This document shows, piece after piece, positions 34,029 through 46,061 of a stretch of 64,000 nucleotides of DNA; positions within the stretch are counted from its first letter, which is position 1; every line of letters begins with the position of its first letter. The DNA lies in contig CAJINV010000019.1 of assembly GCA_905178155.1 (NCBI GenBank), positions 14,237 to 78,236 of the forward strand, written 5' to 3'. The notes under the pieces are model-generated. The model was not told the DNA's origin. It saw nothing but the letters and a program-made list of their open reading frames with translations, and did not search any database. The translations under genes and the position numbers were made by a program. Source of the stretch: Amoebophrya sp. A120 (Eukaryota > Sar > Dinophyceae > Syndiniales > Amoebophryaceae).

Positions 34029-37000
34029 TTAAGCTATTCCCCGCTGCCCATGGTCGCACGGCGGCCCGGTGTACTTAATGTCGTTTCGAGGATGAATCCT
34101 GGCAGGACGAGTCTGTGAGTCACTGCTGTCACCGTTGCGGCTATTCCCCGACACCATTTCATGCACTTCAGGATTGCGACGGAGGCTGTCCCTTCTTTTC
34201 GCAGGAGGAGTACTGCTCATATCCCGCATGCTTGTCTTCGCTTGGAGATGGCGTTTAACATCTGCTCTGCCACTAACTTTAGCGCATTCGTCTTCTGACA
34301 CATCAGCAGTTCTTGCAGTACTTCTATCTTCGTCAGCATCGTCGTCAACTTCAAATTCTTTTTCGTCTGCTGCTGTCGTCTCATCTGCGGCAACGACATC
34401 GCTATCTTCAACTTGCTCGTCCTCTAGTTCGTTATCTTCATCCACCGGCTCTTCATCGTCCTCTTCCAATAACTCGTCGTGAGGACCACTTCCCAAGCAC
34501 TCATCTTTACCCACATGCTCCAACCCGATCGCGTTGCATGCTGTCCGGTCGAACAGAATCTTTTCCTCCAGTTCCAAACCTAGTTTAGCGCACGTGTTCT
34601 GCAGGTCCAACTGCTTGCGCCAAGACTCCTTCAGGGTCTCCTGAATCAAAATCAATTTCGCATTCAGAACCGCTTTCACATCCGGCGGAATGGGAATTAT
34701 TCTCGTACGTGTGCGGATCGTCGGTGTGAAGACGGATGAATTTTTGCCAGGGACATCAGTAGAGCCGCCAAAGTGCGCTGCTTTGTAGCATGTTGACGGC
34801 AAGGAAGATGAAAGAGCCGCTGTTTTCGTCGCGGAAAAAACTTGGGAGGCTTCGAAGCCAAACTTGCGCATTTCGACATCCTCTGCTTTATTTTCTGTTA
34901 TCAAGGGAGCAAGAACTTCGTAACGGAAATAATCCGCGTAGAATTTCAAAGCTACCAGCACGTCTTCCACATCCGGCAACTCGGACACCGCGGTAAGGTA
35001 GTGGACAGAAAGATCGCTGCTCGTATTCTGATTCAGCCTTTCGAGACACGAATAGAAGTGCCTTCTGCCCGTCGCGAGAGTTGTGTGGTCCTCGTTTCGC
35101 GTTCTTTCCTCGTCTAGTTGAAGCAAGCCCGTGCGCTCTTGCCCGGTAGTATTTTTCGCCGCATGTCTCACTCTTATCTTTCTCCGCACAGTCCCGCAGT
35201 CCAGCATTCCGTCCCGCAACGCGATCGCTAGTCTGCAGACGTGCTTCGGTTTTGTTTTCGGATTTTCAAGCACTGCTGTTGTCCACTTCTCCAAGAACAA
35301 TTCGGAAAAATCCTCCGCAGGGAGCACACTACTCGCCGCCTTTACCGCGACTATCAGGGCTTGGGGAGACAGAGGCAGAGCGGTTGTTTCAACACTAGGT
35401 TCTTGCAGACTTGTGTCGCTGTTTGTGGTCGCTTCGCCGTTATCTTTTACATTTTTTCCTTGGATATTATGGTCAATGAGAAGGATTATCTCCGTGATCC
35501 GAGAGAAAAGCAACTCTCTGTCCGCTGCTAACAAATTCGAGCTCGTGCTGTATTTCGTGACTGCAACGGAAAGCAGCGCGGGGAGCAAGTTGGGAGTGAC
35601 TTGGTCTAGCGCCAGAAGCTGTTCTCGAGGACGTTCGGCGGCACCATGAGGTGATGAAAAAAATGATGTTCTTCTTTGGCAGCTCTCTGACAGCGCTGCT
35701 CCACTTTCACTTTTTCCGCCCAACAACCAATGATTACTCCGACCATGCGAGGAGTACTGAATTATCGCTAAGGCGATGGCGTCGGCCGAGAACGACATTC
35801 GATTTTGACGGATGCATTCTTTTCCATCATAACCGTCTTGTAGTTGTACCTCTTCTAGGATGTTGGCACCGTCTCGAAGAGGAACCTGCACTATCGAGTC
35901 TTCCAAAATCGCAAAGCGAATGTGTTCGGGTATTGTAGCAGGAGATATGCCTTCCCCTTCTCCACTTCCTCTACCATTTTCTTTGACACGTTCGTCCTCA
36001 GCATCAGCCCCACTACTTGCGAGAGCATTATGACTACGACCACTTGCTGCAACATGCTGGTCCTCGCCTATCACAGCCAAACTATGCGCTTCGAAAATCC
36101 TGTTTTCAAACGCTCTTCGGACGTTAAGATCCGGATTCCGGCGTAATAGTTCCGAGACGAAGTATCAAAAGGAAAAATCCCCCCTCCCCATATCGAAAAC
36201 GAAATTTGTGGTGCTGCATTTGAGTACACAAATCGACTTGAGTAACAAGGTGATCTGAGTAACCACTAGCGGCATTTGAGTAATGCTAGAAGGCCAAGAG
36301 ACGCAGCTGTGGCCTCGTTTGCAGGCAATTTGTCCTGCTGTTTCCCACTTCCAGCTGCCCCCTGTTATGCTGAAGATGCAAGGCTTTCCCACGCCAACCA
36401 GCACTACAGCCCGCATCTTTTCCCTTCTAGCATGACAAAGCTGATTTGTGACCACAAATCTGCATCACAAATTTCTAGTTTGAGTATGGGGTGGGGGGAT
36501 TTTTCAGTTTGATACGAAGACCAAATCTTGCACTTTGAAATCGTAGTGCTCCACCAAAGCTTCCAAGATAATCGGCGAGACGCCGAGGGATTTCACACTG
36601 CTTGTGGTGGTGCAGATGCGTGACGGAGAGGGAGACAGGAGTTTGTCCTTTATGTGCGACTGTGAATGAGAACTTGATGTGAAAGATGAACTCCTGTTGC
36701 AGTTTCCAGTTGTCTCAGGTTCATCGCTGCTGGCGTTTTCGCCGCATTTCCCCGGTCCGGGTGTGGTCGCAGCAACATGCGCATTGTTCCCTCGGTTGTC
36801 CGGTAATTGCGACAGGACTTCCAGTATCCGGTGCAAAAGTATCGTACTCGTACTAATTGCAAGCTTGCATGACAAACCTACCTTTTTAGCCGAATTAGCA
36901 TTACAAATTCCACCATTCTTCTTTCTGATAAAATTTGTAATGCAATTACTATCTATTATATTCATGCGAAAAAAGAGGTCTACAGAGGGTCGAAGAGAGG

Positions 37001-40000
37001 TGGCCGAGAGGTAAAAAAGAGGTCGACAGAGGTCAAAAAGAGGTCGACAGAGGTGGAGAGGTGGCGCGGGAGGTCATTCGAGAGGGTGGCCGAGAGGGTG
37101 CGCGAGTATAGCCCGCCGAAGGACTCGCCCTAAAGCCGCGCCTATGGGGCCCAGAGGTGGCCGAGAGGGTCCCGAGAGGGTAAGCGAGAGGGGGACAGAG
37201 GTGCCGAGAGGTTGCGCGAATAAGGGCACACCTCCCGCGCACCCTCTGGGCCACCTCTCGGCCACCTCTGTAGACCTCTACCGGCGAGTATAGCCGGATT
37301 ATTAGCAACACCTCTCGGGAGAGGTGAAAAAGAGGGTCTGCGAGAGGGTTAAAAGAAGCCGAATCCGCCCGGCACAGGGTCGATTCTTTTGGGGCTTTTT
37401 CATGCGTCGGCCCGCACCCTCTCGCGCCACCCCCTCGCGCACCCTCTCGCGCCACCCTCTCGCGCCACCCTCTCGCGCCACCCTCTCGCGCCATCCTCTC
37501 GCGCCACCCCCGCGCCCACAGCTTCCGCCTGGGAATCAGATGGGCGGGCGCGGGAGAGTGATCAACAAAGGGCAGCGCGGTCCCCGTTCTGCTTCGGCAC
37601 CTACGTCGCGGCGGCTTTTCTTCGCCCCCAAGCTTCGCTGCAGTTGCTCCCTGCGCATAGCGCCTAAAGGCGCGGGAAGCGCGCAGGGGCCCCTGCGGGT
37701 TGACATGGCGCAAGCCGGCGGCAGTACTTCCCTCGGCCTGTCACGCTGCCCCCAAAGCTCTTACGTCGCGGTCCGATCCGCAAATAGTCATACCCCAGCA
37801 CAACAGCCGTGCGCTCCGGCGTCAGCCGGAGCATGGCTGGTTTATACTAGTGCGATACTTTTGCAATGCATATCCAGCACTTTATTGCGCTTCAGGTGGT
37901 CGATTTTCTGGGGCAGTATCGCTTTGACCATTTCGGATGTCGAGTCGTCCAGGATTCGGTAGGGAAGGCAAACAACTTGAGATCCAGTATCGGACGTAGT
38001 TGCACATGCACCAGAAAGAACACCAGCATGAGCCGCGTCCGTGCTGGATGTTGAACTACTCCTGCCGTTATTTCTCTCTGCCCTCACGAGTTCCTCTAAC
38101 CTTTCCATGGCCAAGAGGCAGCGATTCAGTTGACTGATCGTCCAGTGCGGGATTTTGCGGTAGATCGCATTTCGCAAGGCCTCCACGATAAAAGCGTCCT
38201 TGTAAAACAGATTGTTTTTCGGCTCGTAGTATGCATTGCAGAAGTATCGCACTCGTCGTATAAAGGCTAGCATTACAGATCTGGTTTCCTACCATAGCAT
38301 ACCTGATTCCTGAATCACCATGACAAGTTTCACTTTTCTATCTACGAAAAAATTTGTCATGCGATTTGTACTAGTACGATAACTTTTTTTATTTGCAATG
38401 CATACGTAGCAGCGGTAGGGCGACTTGTTGTCTTCCTCGGACAGATAAGGCGTCGCGGGGTAGGGCTTTTTACTTGCGGAACTAATAGTACCGTTTTGAT
38501 TTGTCAGCATGTGTGCACGTTGGCCAGTATGAGTTGTTGTAATATCACTCTGCTGTGTGGAGAACTGGTCACGACCTGCAGTATTGTGATCGTCCTGGTG
38601 CGAGCAATAATTTTGTTCCAGATCATCTGGAAAGATGTCGTCGTTAGTTTTTCGTCGTTCATCTCGTTGTTGCCCTTGCGACGCTTTATTCGGGCCTTTT
38701 CCACCTTTCGTTAAGCGACCAACAACTTCTTCGCCAACTTTTTCTGGCTGGTGCGACGAGGAGCCACTGCTCTTTTGTTTCTTCCTCCGATGTTGATTTC
38801 TCCTGATTTCGCCGCGAGCTGCAGCACCGACATCATCTTCCGGGTGGTCACCATAGTATTTGTGATTGCCATACGACTTCTTTCCTGTCCTTGCCCTCAT
38901 GTATTCGCGCGCACGCAACACCCGCTCCCTTTCCAGATCCTGTTCTTTCCGCATTTGCATGGCCTGTTCCTCCCGCTTCACCTCGCTCCTGGCCATCTCC
39001 GGGCCCACCAACTCCACCAGACCCTCAAAGAGGATCGGGAGGTGATTCGCCTTGCCATCGAAAATGTTCGACTCGCCGCCGGAACTCGTATCAAATGTAA
39101 AAGTGTCTGGGTCTGGAAGGTTGAAACTTGTGATGCTAACTTTGGACTCTAAAAAAAAAAGAAATCTGTATTGCATGACCAGCAAGAGGAGTCTAGTTTG
39201 TACAACGGGGGCAGGGCATTTGTCATGCAGAGTAGCCACCAGGAAGCCCTCTAAAAATCTGTGATGCTAGGTCGTGCATTACAGACATCCTGGGCCATGC
39301 AAAATATGCATGACAAACCCGGCAACATTCCAGACCCAGACATTTTTGCATTTGATAACTCGTCGTGTAGAGCAATTTTGGGGCGAGCGAGAGAATCTCG
39401 TCGACCAGGCGCGGCGGGAGGACAATGGTGCTGGACGTGGAAGAGGAGGAGGAGGATACAGGAGTAGCAAAAGAATCGCCATTCTTGATCTTCTGACACT
39501 TCGCGAACTGGGCCATGGACCAGACCAAAGAGACAAAGTACTCCGGCTCCAGGAGGGAAATGATCACCTTGTTGTCAATGACGTCGATGTATTTCTGGAT
39601 CACTTCCGCGTCGATAACACTGGCTGCTCTTGAGGTTTTTCTCACGGGGAACATCATAGTGTTCCCCGCTGCGCCGGCCTGTGTCGCACCAGCAAATCTC
39701 TGTTCAGCAACATGATCCTGCAAGACGTTTGCGTGCACAAAGCTCCCGTCCCAGATCGCGGCGTCCGGGGAAAAAAATTCCGGATTGTGCTCCAGACCGT
39801 CGTCGTCTCGGTCGTCTTCATTGACTTCTCGTCCGGTGGTTGTCAACGTAGATCCAGACCCCGGAGTAGTAGTTGTTGATGACAAAAATAGGCACCTTTT
39901 CCGTTCCGTCTCACACAGGGCCGCGACGGCGCGAATCAACGGCACCAACTGCTCGCTCCCGTTTGGCCAGTTGAGCTCGGCATCGTAGGCGATTTTGAGG

Positions 40001-41190
40001 AACAAATCCTTGTGCGCGTAGTCCAACCGCGCATACGCCTCCACGATGATCCGGCACCCCTTGGGGCTGATCACGCCCGAGAAACTCCGCAGGTTAATCG
40101 CGGACGCGGGGCGGGAAGGCTGGAAATGAAACTGTTGCAAAGCGGAGTTGGATGATGTATTTGTCGCCCCACCTCCCCCGCCGCCGCCCAGGTGGTGCAG
40201 CAAAGACACGGCGGCCTGGTTCAAAAAATGGTCGTCGCGATGCCCCAGCCAGGAGAAGGCCTTCAACAGGACGGCCAGGTCATTCGGGCGGAAGTTGTGC
40301 ACCAGGCGCGCGCTCTGTTTCGCGAGGAAGGAGAGCATATGGATGTGTCAGGTTTGAAATCGTCAAAGTTGAAATAGTTTGTCATGCATAAAACGGATAC
40401 CAGTTAGACCTACAGTTTGCAGTCGGCGCATGACAAATTTTCCCGGTCCTGGAAGCGAGTCTGTCATGCGGTTTAGGGCAAAAGAGCTGCCTTCTGTCAT
40501 GCTAGTTAGCAGTCCAATTTTTGACTCTTACCAGGACTATAATCTGCCTCCCGTGGGCCCTCTGCAATAGCGTCACTTTTTGCATCGCATTTTATGCATT
40601 ACAAATTATTTCAACTTTGACGATTTCAACAAACCTGACGCTTCCATAGAGCAGGTGCTTGTCGTAGTACTTGGCCTGCATGAAGGCGTTGCAGACCGCG
40701 GTGAGTTTATCAAAGAAAAAAAGTTCGTCACGATCACTCATGCGCATTCTTGCAATACAAAATTGTTTGTCATGCGTAAAAATGCATCACAGCCACACTT
40801 CATTGATTAGCGATTTCCCTAGTGTTTCTGCAATACAAGGAAAGTTTGTGATGCTGAGAAAATTTGTAATGCAAAACCTGCAAGTTAGTGACTGTGACAA
40901 ACTTTTTTCTCTCCATAGAGCTGCTTCGGGTTGAAGGAGAAGTAGGCCGCCTTGCAGGCCTCCGCCGCGCGCGACCAGAAGTCGCGGTTGGTGACGTTGA
41001 TCTTGGGCGCCTTGTCGATGGTCGTGACCATTTCGTTGGTCGAGAGCTCGGGGAAGGGCCGGGGGAACCACCCGGTGGTGGTTTTGCGCTGGCGCCAAAT
41101 GCCGCGGGCACACAGGTTGTCCCAGAAATCATATTCATCGAGGCGAGGGGGCTTGGCACGGCGACGGCGGGAACAGGAAAGAAAGAACAT
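34029..41190 (-). CDS. 1588-aa protein with helical-repeat N-terminal half, possibly organellar RNA metabolism
   Basis: Seven exons: 40923-41190, 40654-40707, 39363-40337, 38410-39088, 37878-38229, 36520-36824, 34029-36162; 4767 nt, exactly 1589 codons. All six introns are introners, from five families. The start MFFLSCSRRRRAK could be a targeting sequence. The first 450 residues have alpha-helical repeats of the kind LAVLLKAFSWLGHRDDHFLNQ, GCRIIVEAYARLDYAHKDLF and EYFVSLVWSMAQF, and a similar unit returns later (ISQLNRCLLAMERLEELV). That pattern resembles the helical repeats of FAST-kinase, OPR or HPR organellar RNA-binding proteins of algae and apicomplexans; this is inference from pattern only. 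The C-terminal third is acidic (DEEPVDEDNELEDEQVED) and then basic, without a domain I know. Confidence 0.85.
36163..36514. mobile_element. Family-D introner
   Basis: TSD CGAAG at 36158-36162 and 36515-36519. Spliced host reads LV|FVSEL. Body resembles 48282 in opposite orientation. Confidence 0.93.
36825..37872. mobile_element. Giant family-B introner with 0.9-kb cargo
   Basis: Ends are ordinary family-B TIRs (GTGCAAAAGTATCGTACTCG at the low end, GTGCGATACTTTTGCA at the high end). TSD TCCAG at 36820-36824 and 37873-37877; the host splices in frame to KV|LEVLS. Usual B elements are 138-175 bp, this one is 1048 bp. Between about 36965 and 37840 sits unrelated GC-rich DNA with AGAGGT repeats, then a 13-bp tandem array, then GC-rich unique sequence. 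A 226-codon minus ORF (37033-37713) is repeat-driven and not called. Confidence 0.9.
36965..37511. repeat. AGAGGT repeats and an opposing 13-bp tandem array inside the giant introner
   Basis: The left part repeats AGAGGT, GAGAGGGT and GGTGGCC in purine-rich runs (36965-37340). The right part is about eight copies of GCGCCACCCTCTC (37413-37511). The two parts are largely complementary (GAGAGGGTGCGCGAG against CTCGCGCACCCTCTC), so they could pair into a long hairpin within the intron RNA. Confidence 0.88.
38230..38404. mobile_element. Family-B introner
   Basis: One TIR has a run of extra T (GATAACTTTTTTTATTTGCA). TSD CGTAG at 38225-38229 and 38405-38409. Spliced host reads RC|YEPKN. Confidence 0.92.
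39089..39357. mobile_element. Family-A introner
   Basis: TSD ACTCG at 39084-39088 and 39358-39362. Spliced host reads TT|SSGGE. Confidence 0.93.
40338..40648. mobile_element. Family-F introner (single copy)
   Basis: TIR GAAATCGTCAAAGTTGAAAT, nested inside TATGGA...TCCATA ends. TSD GAGCA at 40333-40337 and 40649-40653. Spliced host reads KHL|LSFLA. Confidence 0.9.
40708..40917. mobile_element. Family-G introner (single copy)
   Basis: TIR AAAAAAGTTCGTCACGATCA against AAAAAAGTTTGTCACAGTCA. Direct repeat GAGTT / GAGCT at 40703-40707 and 40918-40922. Spliced host reads PKQ|LTAVC. Confidence 0.87.
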
Positions 41191-43211
41191 GAAATAAAGC
41201 GGATGGAGAAGTTCTTAGAGGTTTATTTTGGAGCGCCGGTGAACAAAACGATAGCGCGACTCTGGGAATGATCGGCCCGATGACTTTTATTCTAGGTCCA
41301 CACAGAACTACACTCAGAACCTACGATGTAAAGATTAGACGGTGGCGAAGGTGTCGCGCGGAACACATCCAATCATGCAGATGAGAAGTCAGTGACCCAA
41401 AAGTGGCTGAAGATGATCCTTCGGAATTGCTTCGGTGCGAGAATAACACCACACGTGGTGGCGCAACCGGTTTTTCAATGCAGTCCCAAGTCAAATCTGA
41501 CACCGGGCACTGCAACCCTTGAAGCGAATGGACTTGCCCATGTGCTACCAACCAGCCCGACGATGCCGGCCACCGAAAAGAGATCAAATGGAAAAAATGT
41601 GAGCAGCCAACGCACGGCTGCTCCCGCCGACAACTAAAATCGACAATGCTGCCGCGAGCAGGCACCGTGTGGACGCGGCGCCGGCGCGGCATCAGTCTCG
41701 CCCTCCCAAAGACAAAGAGGGGCGCAAAGGATGCCGGCCGACACCAAAAAAAAAAGCCGCGCAGGCACGCCACAGGCAGAGAGGGCGGCACAGGGGGGCG
41801 CAGGCACGCAGGCAACAGGGCGCCGGCTCCGTTTGGATCGATGGCGCGCGGGGAAGGCAGGCCAGGGCGGGGCGGGCCGGCACAAAACACGAAGGGCCCG
41901 CCCGCTTGCGCGAGGGAGCGGGGGGGCGTCCGGCTAACGGCAAAAACCGCCGCCCGGGCCCCCCGCACTAGCAATCGGGCCCGTCGGTAATGGCCACACG
42001 GAAACAGGGGCGGGGGCAGCGGGGGGGCGGGGGCCGCCGGCTGCACCAAGGCAACAGAAACACGGGCGCGCGCCGCCGCTTTCTCCCTCATACGTTTGCA
42101 AACGCTCTGCGGCGCCCAAAAGTTTGCGAAGCGCGTTAGGACCGCCACGGCAGCCCCTCGGTTGGCTCGTATGTCGCCCGCGGGCGGCTCCTGCAACAGT
42201 GGGCGGGCGGCCTTTGCTGGAAGGCCGCGCGCGGCGCCGACACCGCTCCGGCACGCGCGGGCGTGGGCCCACGCCTGGCAGGGGGAACACTGCGCCGGCA
42301 ATCACCCCCGCGAAGGTCGGGCCCCATGCTCGCCGTGCTGCGTGCCGGCTCACCGTCGTGCTGCCCCTGCCTTCTCAGCCTCGCGCGGTCGATCACGTTC
42401 TCTCATCACGTCGGAGTGGGCGACGGACGAGGAAGGCGGTAGGCGAGGTCGGGCGCCCCTCCTACCTGGAGTCCCGGCGGCAGGCTGTAGGACGCGGCGC
42501 CTGGTATGGGATTCCGCGACACAGTTGCACCAATGCGCGCCAGCTCAAACTGTCGGCGGCGCCAAATCGTACGCCACCGTGTGCGCTGTCTCCCCACAAA
42601 GGCTGGGGCAGGCCTTTCCAAATCTAGCAAACTGCAGGGCGGCACTTGAAGCGCCGCCACTTCAGCGCTAGCAAAGGCACGGCGATCACCGCGATGAGTA
42701 AGCCGCGGCCAAATTCGGGAGACACGCGCGCGGGCGTTTTCGTTTGGATTCCACGCAGCACTGCCGAGATGCCCGCGCTTTCGTGCGTCGGCAGTCCCTT
42801 GGAGCGCGCCAATGAAACTTTTGCGAGTCGAGGACACAGATATCCTGTCGACCACCATAAATCCAAACGACAAGGGAAAGAACACCGCTGGCAATCGTCG
42901 TTCCTTCGATTTAAGGAACTCGTGAGTGTAAATAGTTCCAACAATTATATGATGGGCGAGCTTTTTTTCGCCATATTTCAGCGAAACTTTTCTTCTCTGA
43001 CTTGCACGCTTTTCATCATCATTCACGGAAACAGTGTGTATTAAAAACGCGGCTGCCGCTGCACCGAAGAACAAGATACCGATACGGCTGCGCAGCTTCG
43101 AGCTCAAATATTCTTTACGCCGTGCGCTAGAGCAACTTCACAAGTCTTATCCTATCCTCCTCCACACGGTTCAAAACCACTTCCATCATAAGTTCCAGCA
43201 AATCTATCTTG
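41191..43211. other. Intergenic with GC-rich island (about 41640-42800)
   Basis: Upstream of the 1588-aa gene and downstream of the carrier gene. Base composition jumps to very high GC, with long overlapping ORFs in several frames on both strands (326 aa at 41321-42301 minus; 191 aa at 42096-42671 plus), as expected from few stop codons and not from coding. A minus ORF at 42406-43107 starts in normal-GC DNA with a hydrophobic stretch (FFGAAAAAFLIHTVSV); its first 90 residues might be a real small membrane protein running into the island, but I cannot support it further. Confidence 0.6.
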
Positions 43212-45127
43212 TCAAAAGTAGTCCAATCCGAACACGCGGGTTCTGAAAAACTCCAAGAGCGGCCACCCGAGCATGAAGTGCGGGCCCAGCCGCAAAAAGG
43301 TCGCGGCGAAGCCCTTGTACAGCGCCAAAACCCCCTCCTTGTTCACCGTCGCGAAGAAGCACTTTTTCGTCGACCGAAACTGGTACCCTTCCCTCTCCTG
43401 GCCGAGCAGCAGCCCTATCGGGCGGTCGTTCATCACGCGCGTCTTGACCAGGTCCACCGGCGTGGATAGAACCGAGGAGCAAAACCCGGAAATCAACCCG
43501 CAAAGCGTGAACAACTGCCAGTTTTGGTCCATCTGCTTCTCGTGGATCAGGTACTTCTTCGACCAATCGTAGCTGGTGATCTGCGCCGCGGTCACTATCG
43601 ACGCCCGGAGCATGTTGGGCATCACCCCACGGAACAACAACTTGTCGGCTTGCAGGCCCTGAAACGCTTCCAGCGTGTTTTTGAACTGGGGTTCGGATCC
43701 CTGGTAGAGCCCGGTGGTGTACACGTACCTCGCCGTTTGTATGGGACTCTCAGACGTTACATTCTCAACTGTTGCATGAATTTGTCATGCAAAATTGGCG
43801 CCAGCATCTACATGACCAAGCTGCTTCGCATGACAAGTTCTCGACGCGCTAGATAGCATTACAATCTGCTCCAAAACTCTAATGCAAAAGGCGCAACCTT
43901 TTCCCTTGCACTTTTACCATTCTTGCATTACAAATTTCATGTAACAGTTGAGAATATAACGTTTGAGAACACCATAGTTTGTTGCTCGTGAAGGAAAAAC
44001 TCCGCGGCTTTTTCCTGCTTCGATTTCGGAAGAAGATTGCGGAGAAAGGATGTTGTCGTAGCGGTGGACACAGGGCGAGGCTTGTGGTTCTTCGGAGCTG
44101 CGTCTAGCCTTGGTTTTGACCTGCTCGTCAGCGTGGAGTACCAGCGTAAATCGTATTTCATCTTACCGGTAGTTGTAGAGCGAGCTGCGCCACTGCCACT
44201 CCCGTGACCGGCGGGTGAAGCATTGCTAGAACTAGTACTGCTCCCACCTCCGGCTGCGTTGCCTTCGGAACTGAAACCAAGCCCGCCTCCCTGGTTCATC
44301 GTTCCGACTATTTCTTGTCCACCATGTTGGTTCACACTCTCATAAATCGTCTTCAAGCTCGGGGGAGGATTGTACGGATAGCTCGGGTATGCCGCTTTCA
44401 TCTTCAAATTGATTTTTTCAACATTCACATTTTTCTTCCCATTCGTCCCTTTCTCGCCAAATGACCCGAAACCGCTCGTCATCTTCTGGTCCCTCGGTTT
44501 CGGATCACACCTTTCCAGCCTGCCGTTTTCCACTTGGAAGCGCACTTTGATCAAATCAAACGGGTTTGCGCAAAACGACCCGAACATTCCGGTGAGGATC
44601 CCGGACAGAAACGCGATGGTGGGGGATTCGGTCCGCCCTGTTGGGTCGTGGAACTGATCGTGAAGTAGGTCTTTCACCATCGGGTAGATCCCCACCCGCA
44701 GACCCCCGTTGATCACATCCCGACAGACGCTGGCGGTGAGCCCGGGGAGCCACAGCCCGTGAATCACCCCATCCTCAATGGCGATGCGCTGCAAGGCATG
44801 GAGTGTGGATTTGTAGTATTTTGGAGTTGTAATTTGATAGCCGTTGATGTTGTTCATCTGATTGTTCATCTGCAGCTGGTTTTGCACCTGAAGCCGGACT
44901 TTTACCACATCAAACGGGTTCAGAATCACGGACGCCGTGCTGGCCGCCAGACTCGCGGCGGCGATCTGCTTCACACCTGTGTAGAATTGGTCGTCAAAAG
45001 GTTGGAGCAGTTTGTTCCGCGGGACCTCGACGTTTTGGCTATCGAATCGCTCCCCGGCGGCTTCGCGCATGCGAAACACCTGCTCCTGTGGAGAGGAGGC
45101 GGCGGAGTAAGAGATGAGGTTGCCCAT
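43212..45127 (-). CDS. Mitochondrial carrier family protein with long matrix-loop insertion
   Basis: Two exons, 43982-45127 and 43212-43739, joined across a family-E introner; 1674 nt, 557 residues. Three tripartite repeats carry the signature PX(D/E)XX(K/R): PFDVVK (71-76), PFDLIK (189-194) and PVDLVK (476-481). The fold exchanges small metabolites across the inner mitochondrial (or a mitosome-like) membrane. The family is normally about 300 residues. Here roughly 180 residues, Gly/Ser/Asn-rich and then basic, sit in the matrix loop after the second signature, and the introner lies at the end of that insert. Sequence is closest in feel to dicarboxylate or uncoupling-type carriers, but the substrate cannot be read from it. 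Confidence 0.92.
43740..43976. mobile_element. Family-E introner
   Basis: TSD GTTTG at 43735-43739 and 43977-43981. Spliced host reads EQ|QTARY. Confidence 0.94.
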
Positions 45128-46061
45128 CGTGATAATCTAGTGGTGCAACAACTGCAAGACAAAGTAGTATGTACTTACAGCGGCAGAGTAAAGGTTGGAA
45201 AAGGAAACACAAAAAATTCAAAAATGAACTACTTAAACAGACTACTACCAGTGGTAGTGCTCAATCACTAATGAGAAAGAAACGAAACTGATCCTACAAA
45301 ATTCCAGCGATTGGGTAATGAAGTGCCTGCTAGTAGTACAACAGCGTGTGATTGTACTAGGTGAATTAGGAAAAAAGGTTATAAACTACACACTTTGGGT
45401 TTACATATTGGGGTGAAACAAAGCGAATGAAGTTCTGTAGACCACAAATATATTAAATGGACCTGGTGTTAATGATCCTAGACGAAACGCAAACAGCAGT
45501 CACTCAGAAGTCCGAGCATAAGCAAAGAGGAAAGCAGCACAACGCGGAACATCATGTGACATCAGTTCATCTTTTTTTACCGTTCGTGCATCAAAAGGCA
45601 CCTTCAATTCTTTTCTTGATTGCAACTTCCAGAAAACTGATTGGAAAACTGAGCCAAGGCGGTCGTCCTCCGGAAGATCTTCCACCTGCTGCTTGTCCTA
45701 GATCATTCCAGGGCAGCTCCTCGATGCCTGAAATTGAATCTAGTTACAACCACAGATGGATTATAATATTACGTGCAGGCGCACAGGCACAGGTATTGAC
45801 TAACACTGGGCTCTTACTCGCAGCGGCATAACAAGCAAGAAGCAACAGTTGGAGGTCGCACAATATGTTCATCTACATGAGGTCGTCTGTTCTTAATTAC
45901 TAGCTTCAAAATTTCCAAAACAATTTCAAAAAATGCTGCGTAAAGTGGTCAACATTTTCATCGCGTGCCGACGATCTAGTGTACGAATCAGAAAGACGGA
46001 GCCGGAACAAATCTCAGTGCCGCTAGTACCAGGAAGTAGCCGCCTTCACCAGCATGATCTA
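45128..46061. other. Intergenic, 0.9 kb
   Basis: Between the carrier start and the kinase stop. One 124-codon plus ORF (45457-45831) without recognisable features. No introners. Confidence 0.6.

Noticed and set aside
37033-37713. 226-codon minus ORF within the giant introner
   Set aside because: Its reading is generated by the AGAGGT and GCGCCACCCTCTC repeats, and it lies inside a segment that must be removed to keep the host frame.
41321-42301. 326-codon minus ORF in GC-rich island 1
   Set aside because: Pro/Ala/Arg-rich, no domain, and overlapped by equally long ORFs in other frames; explained by few stop codons in GC-rich DNA.
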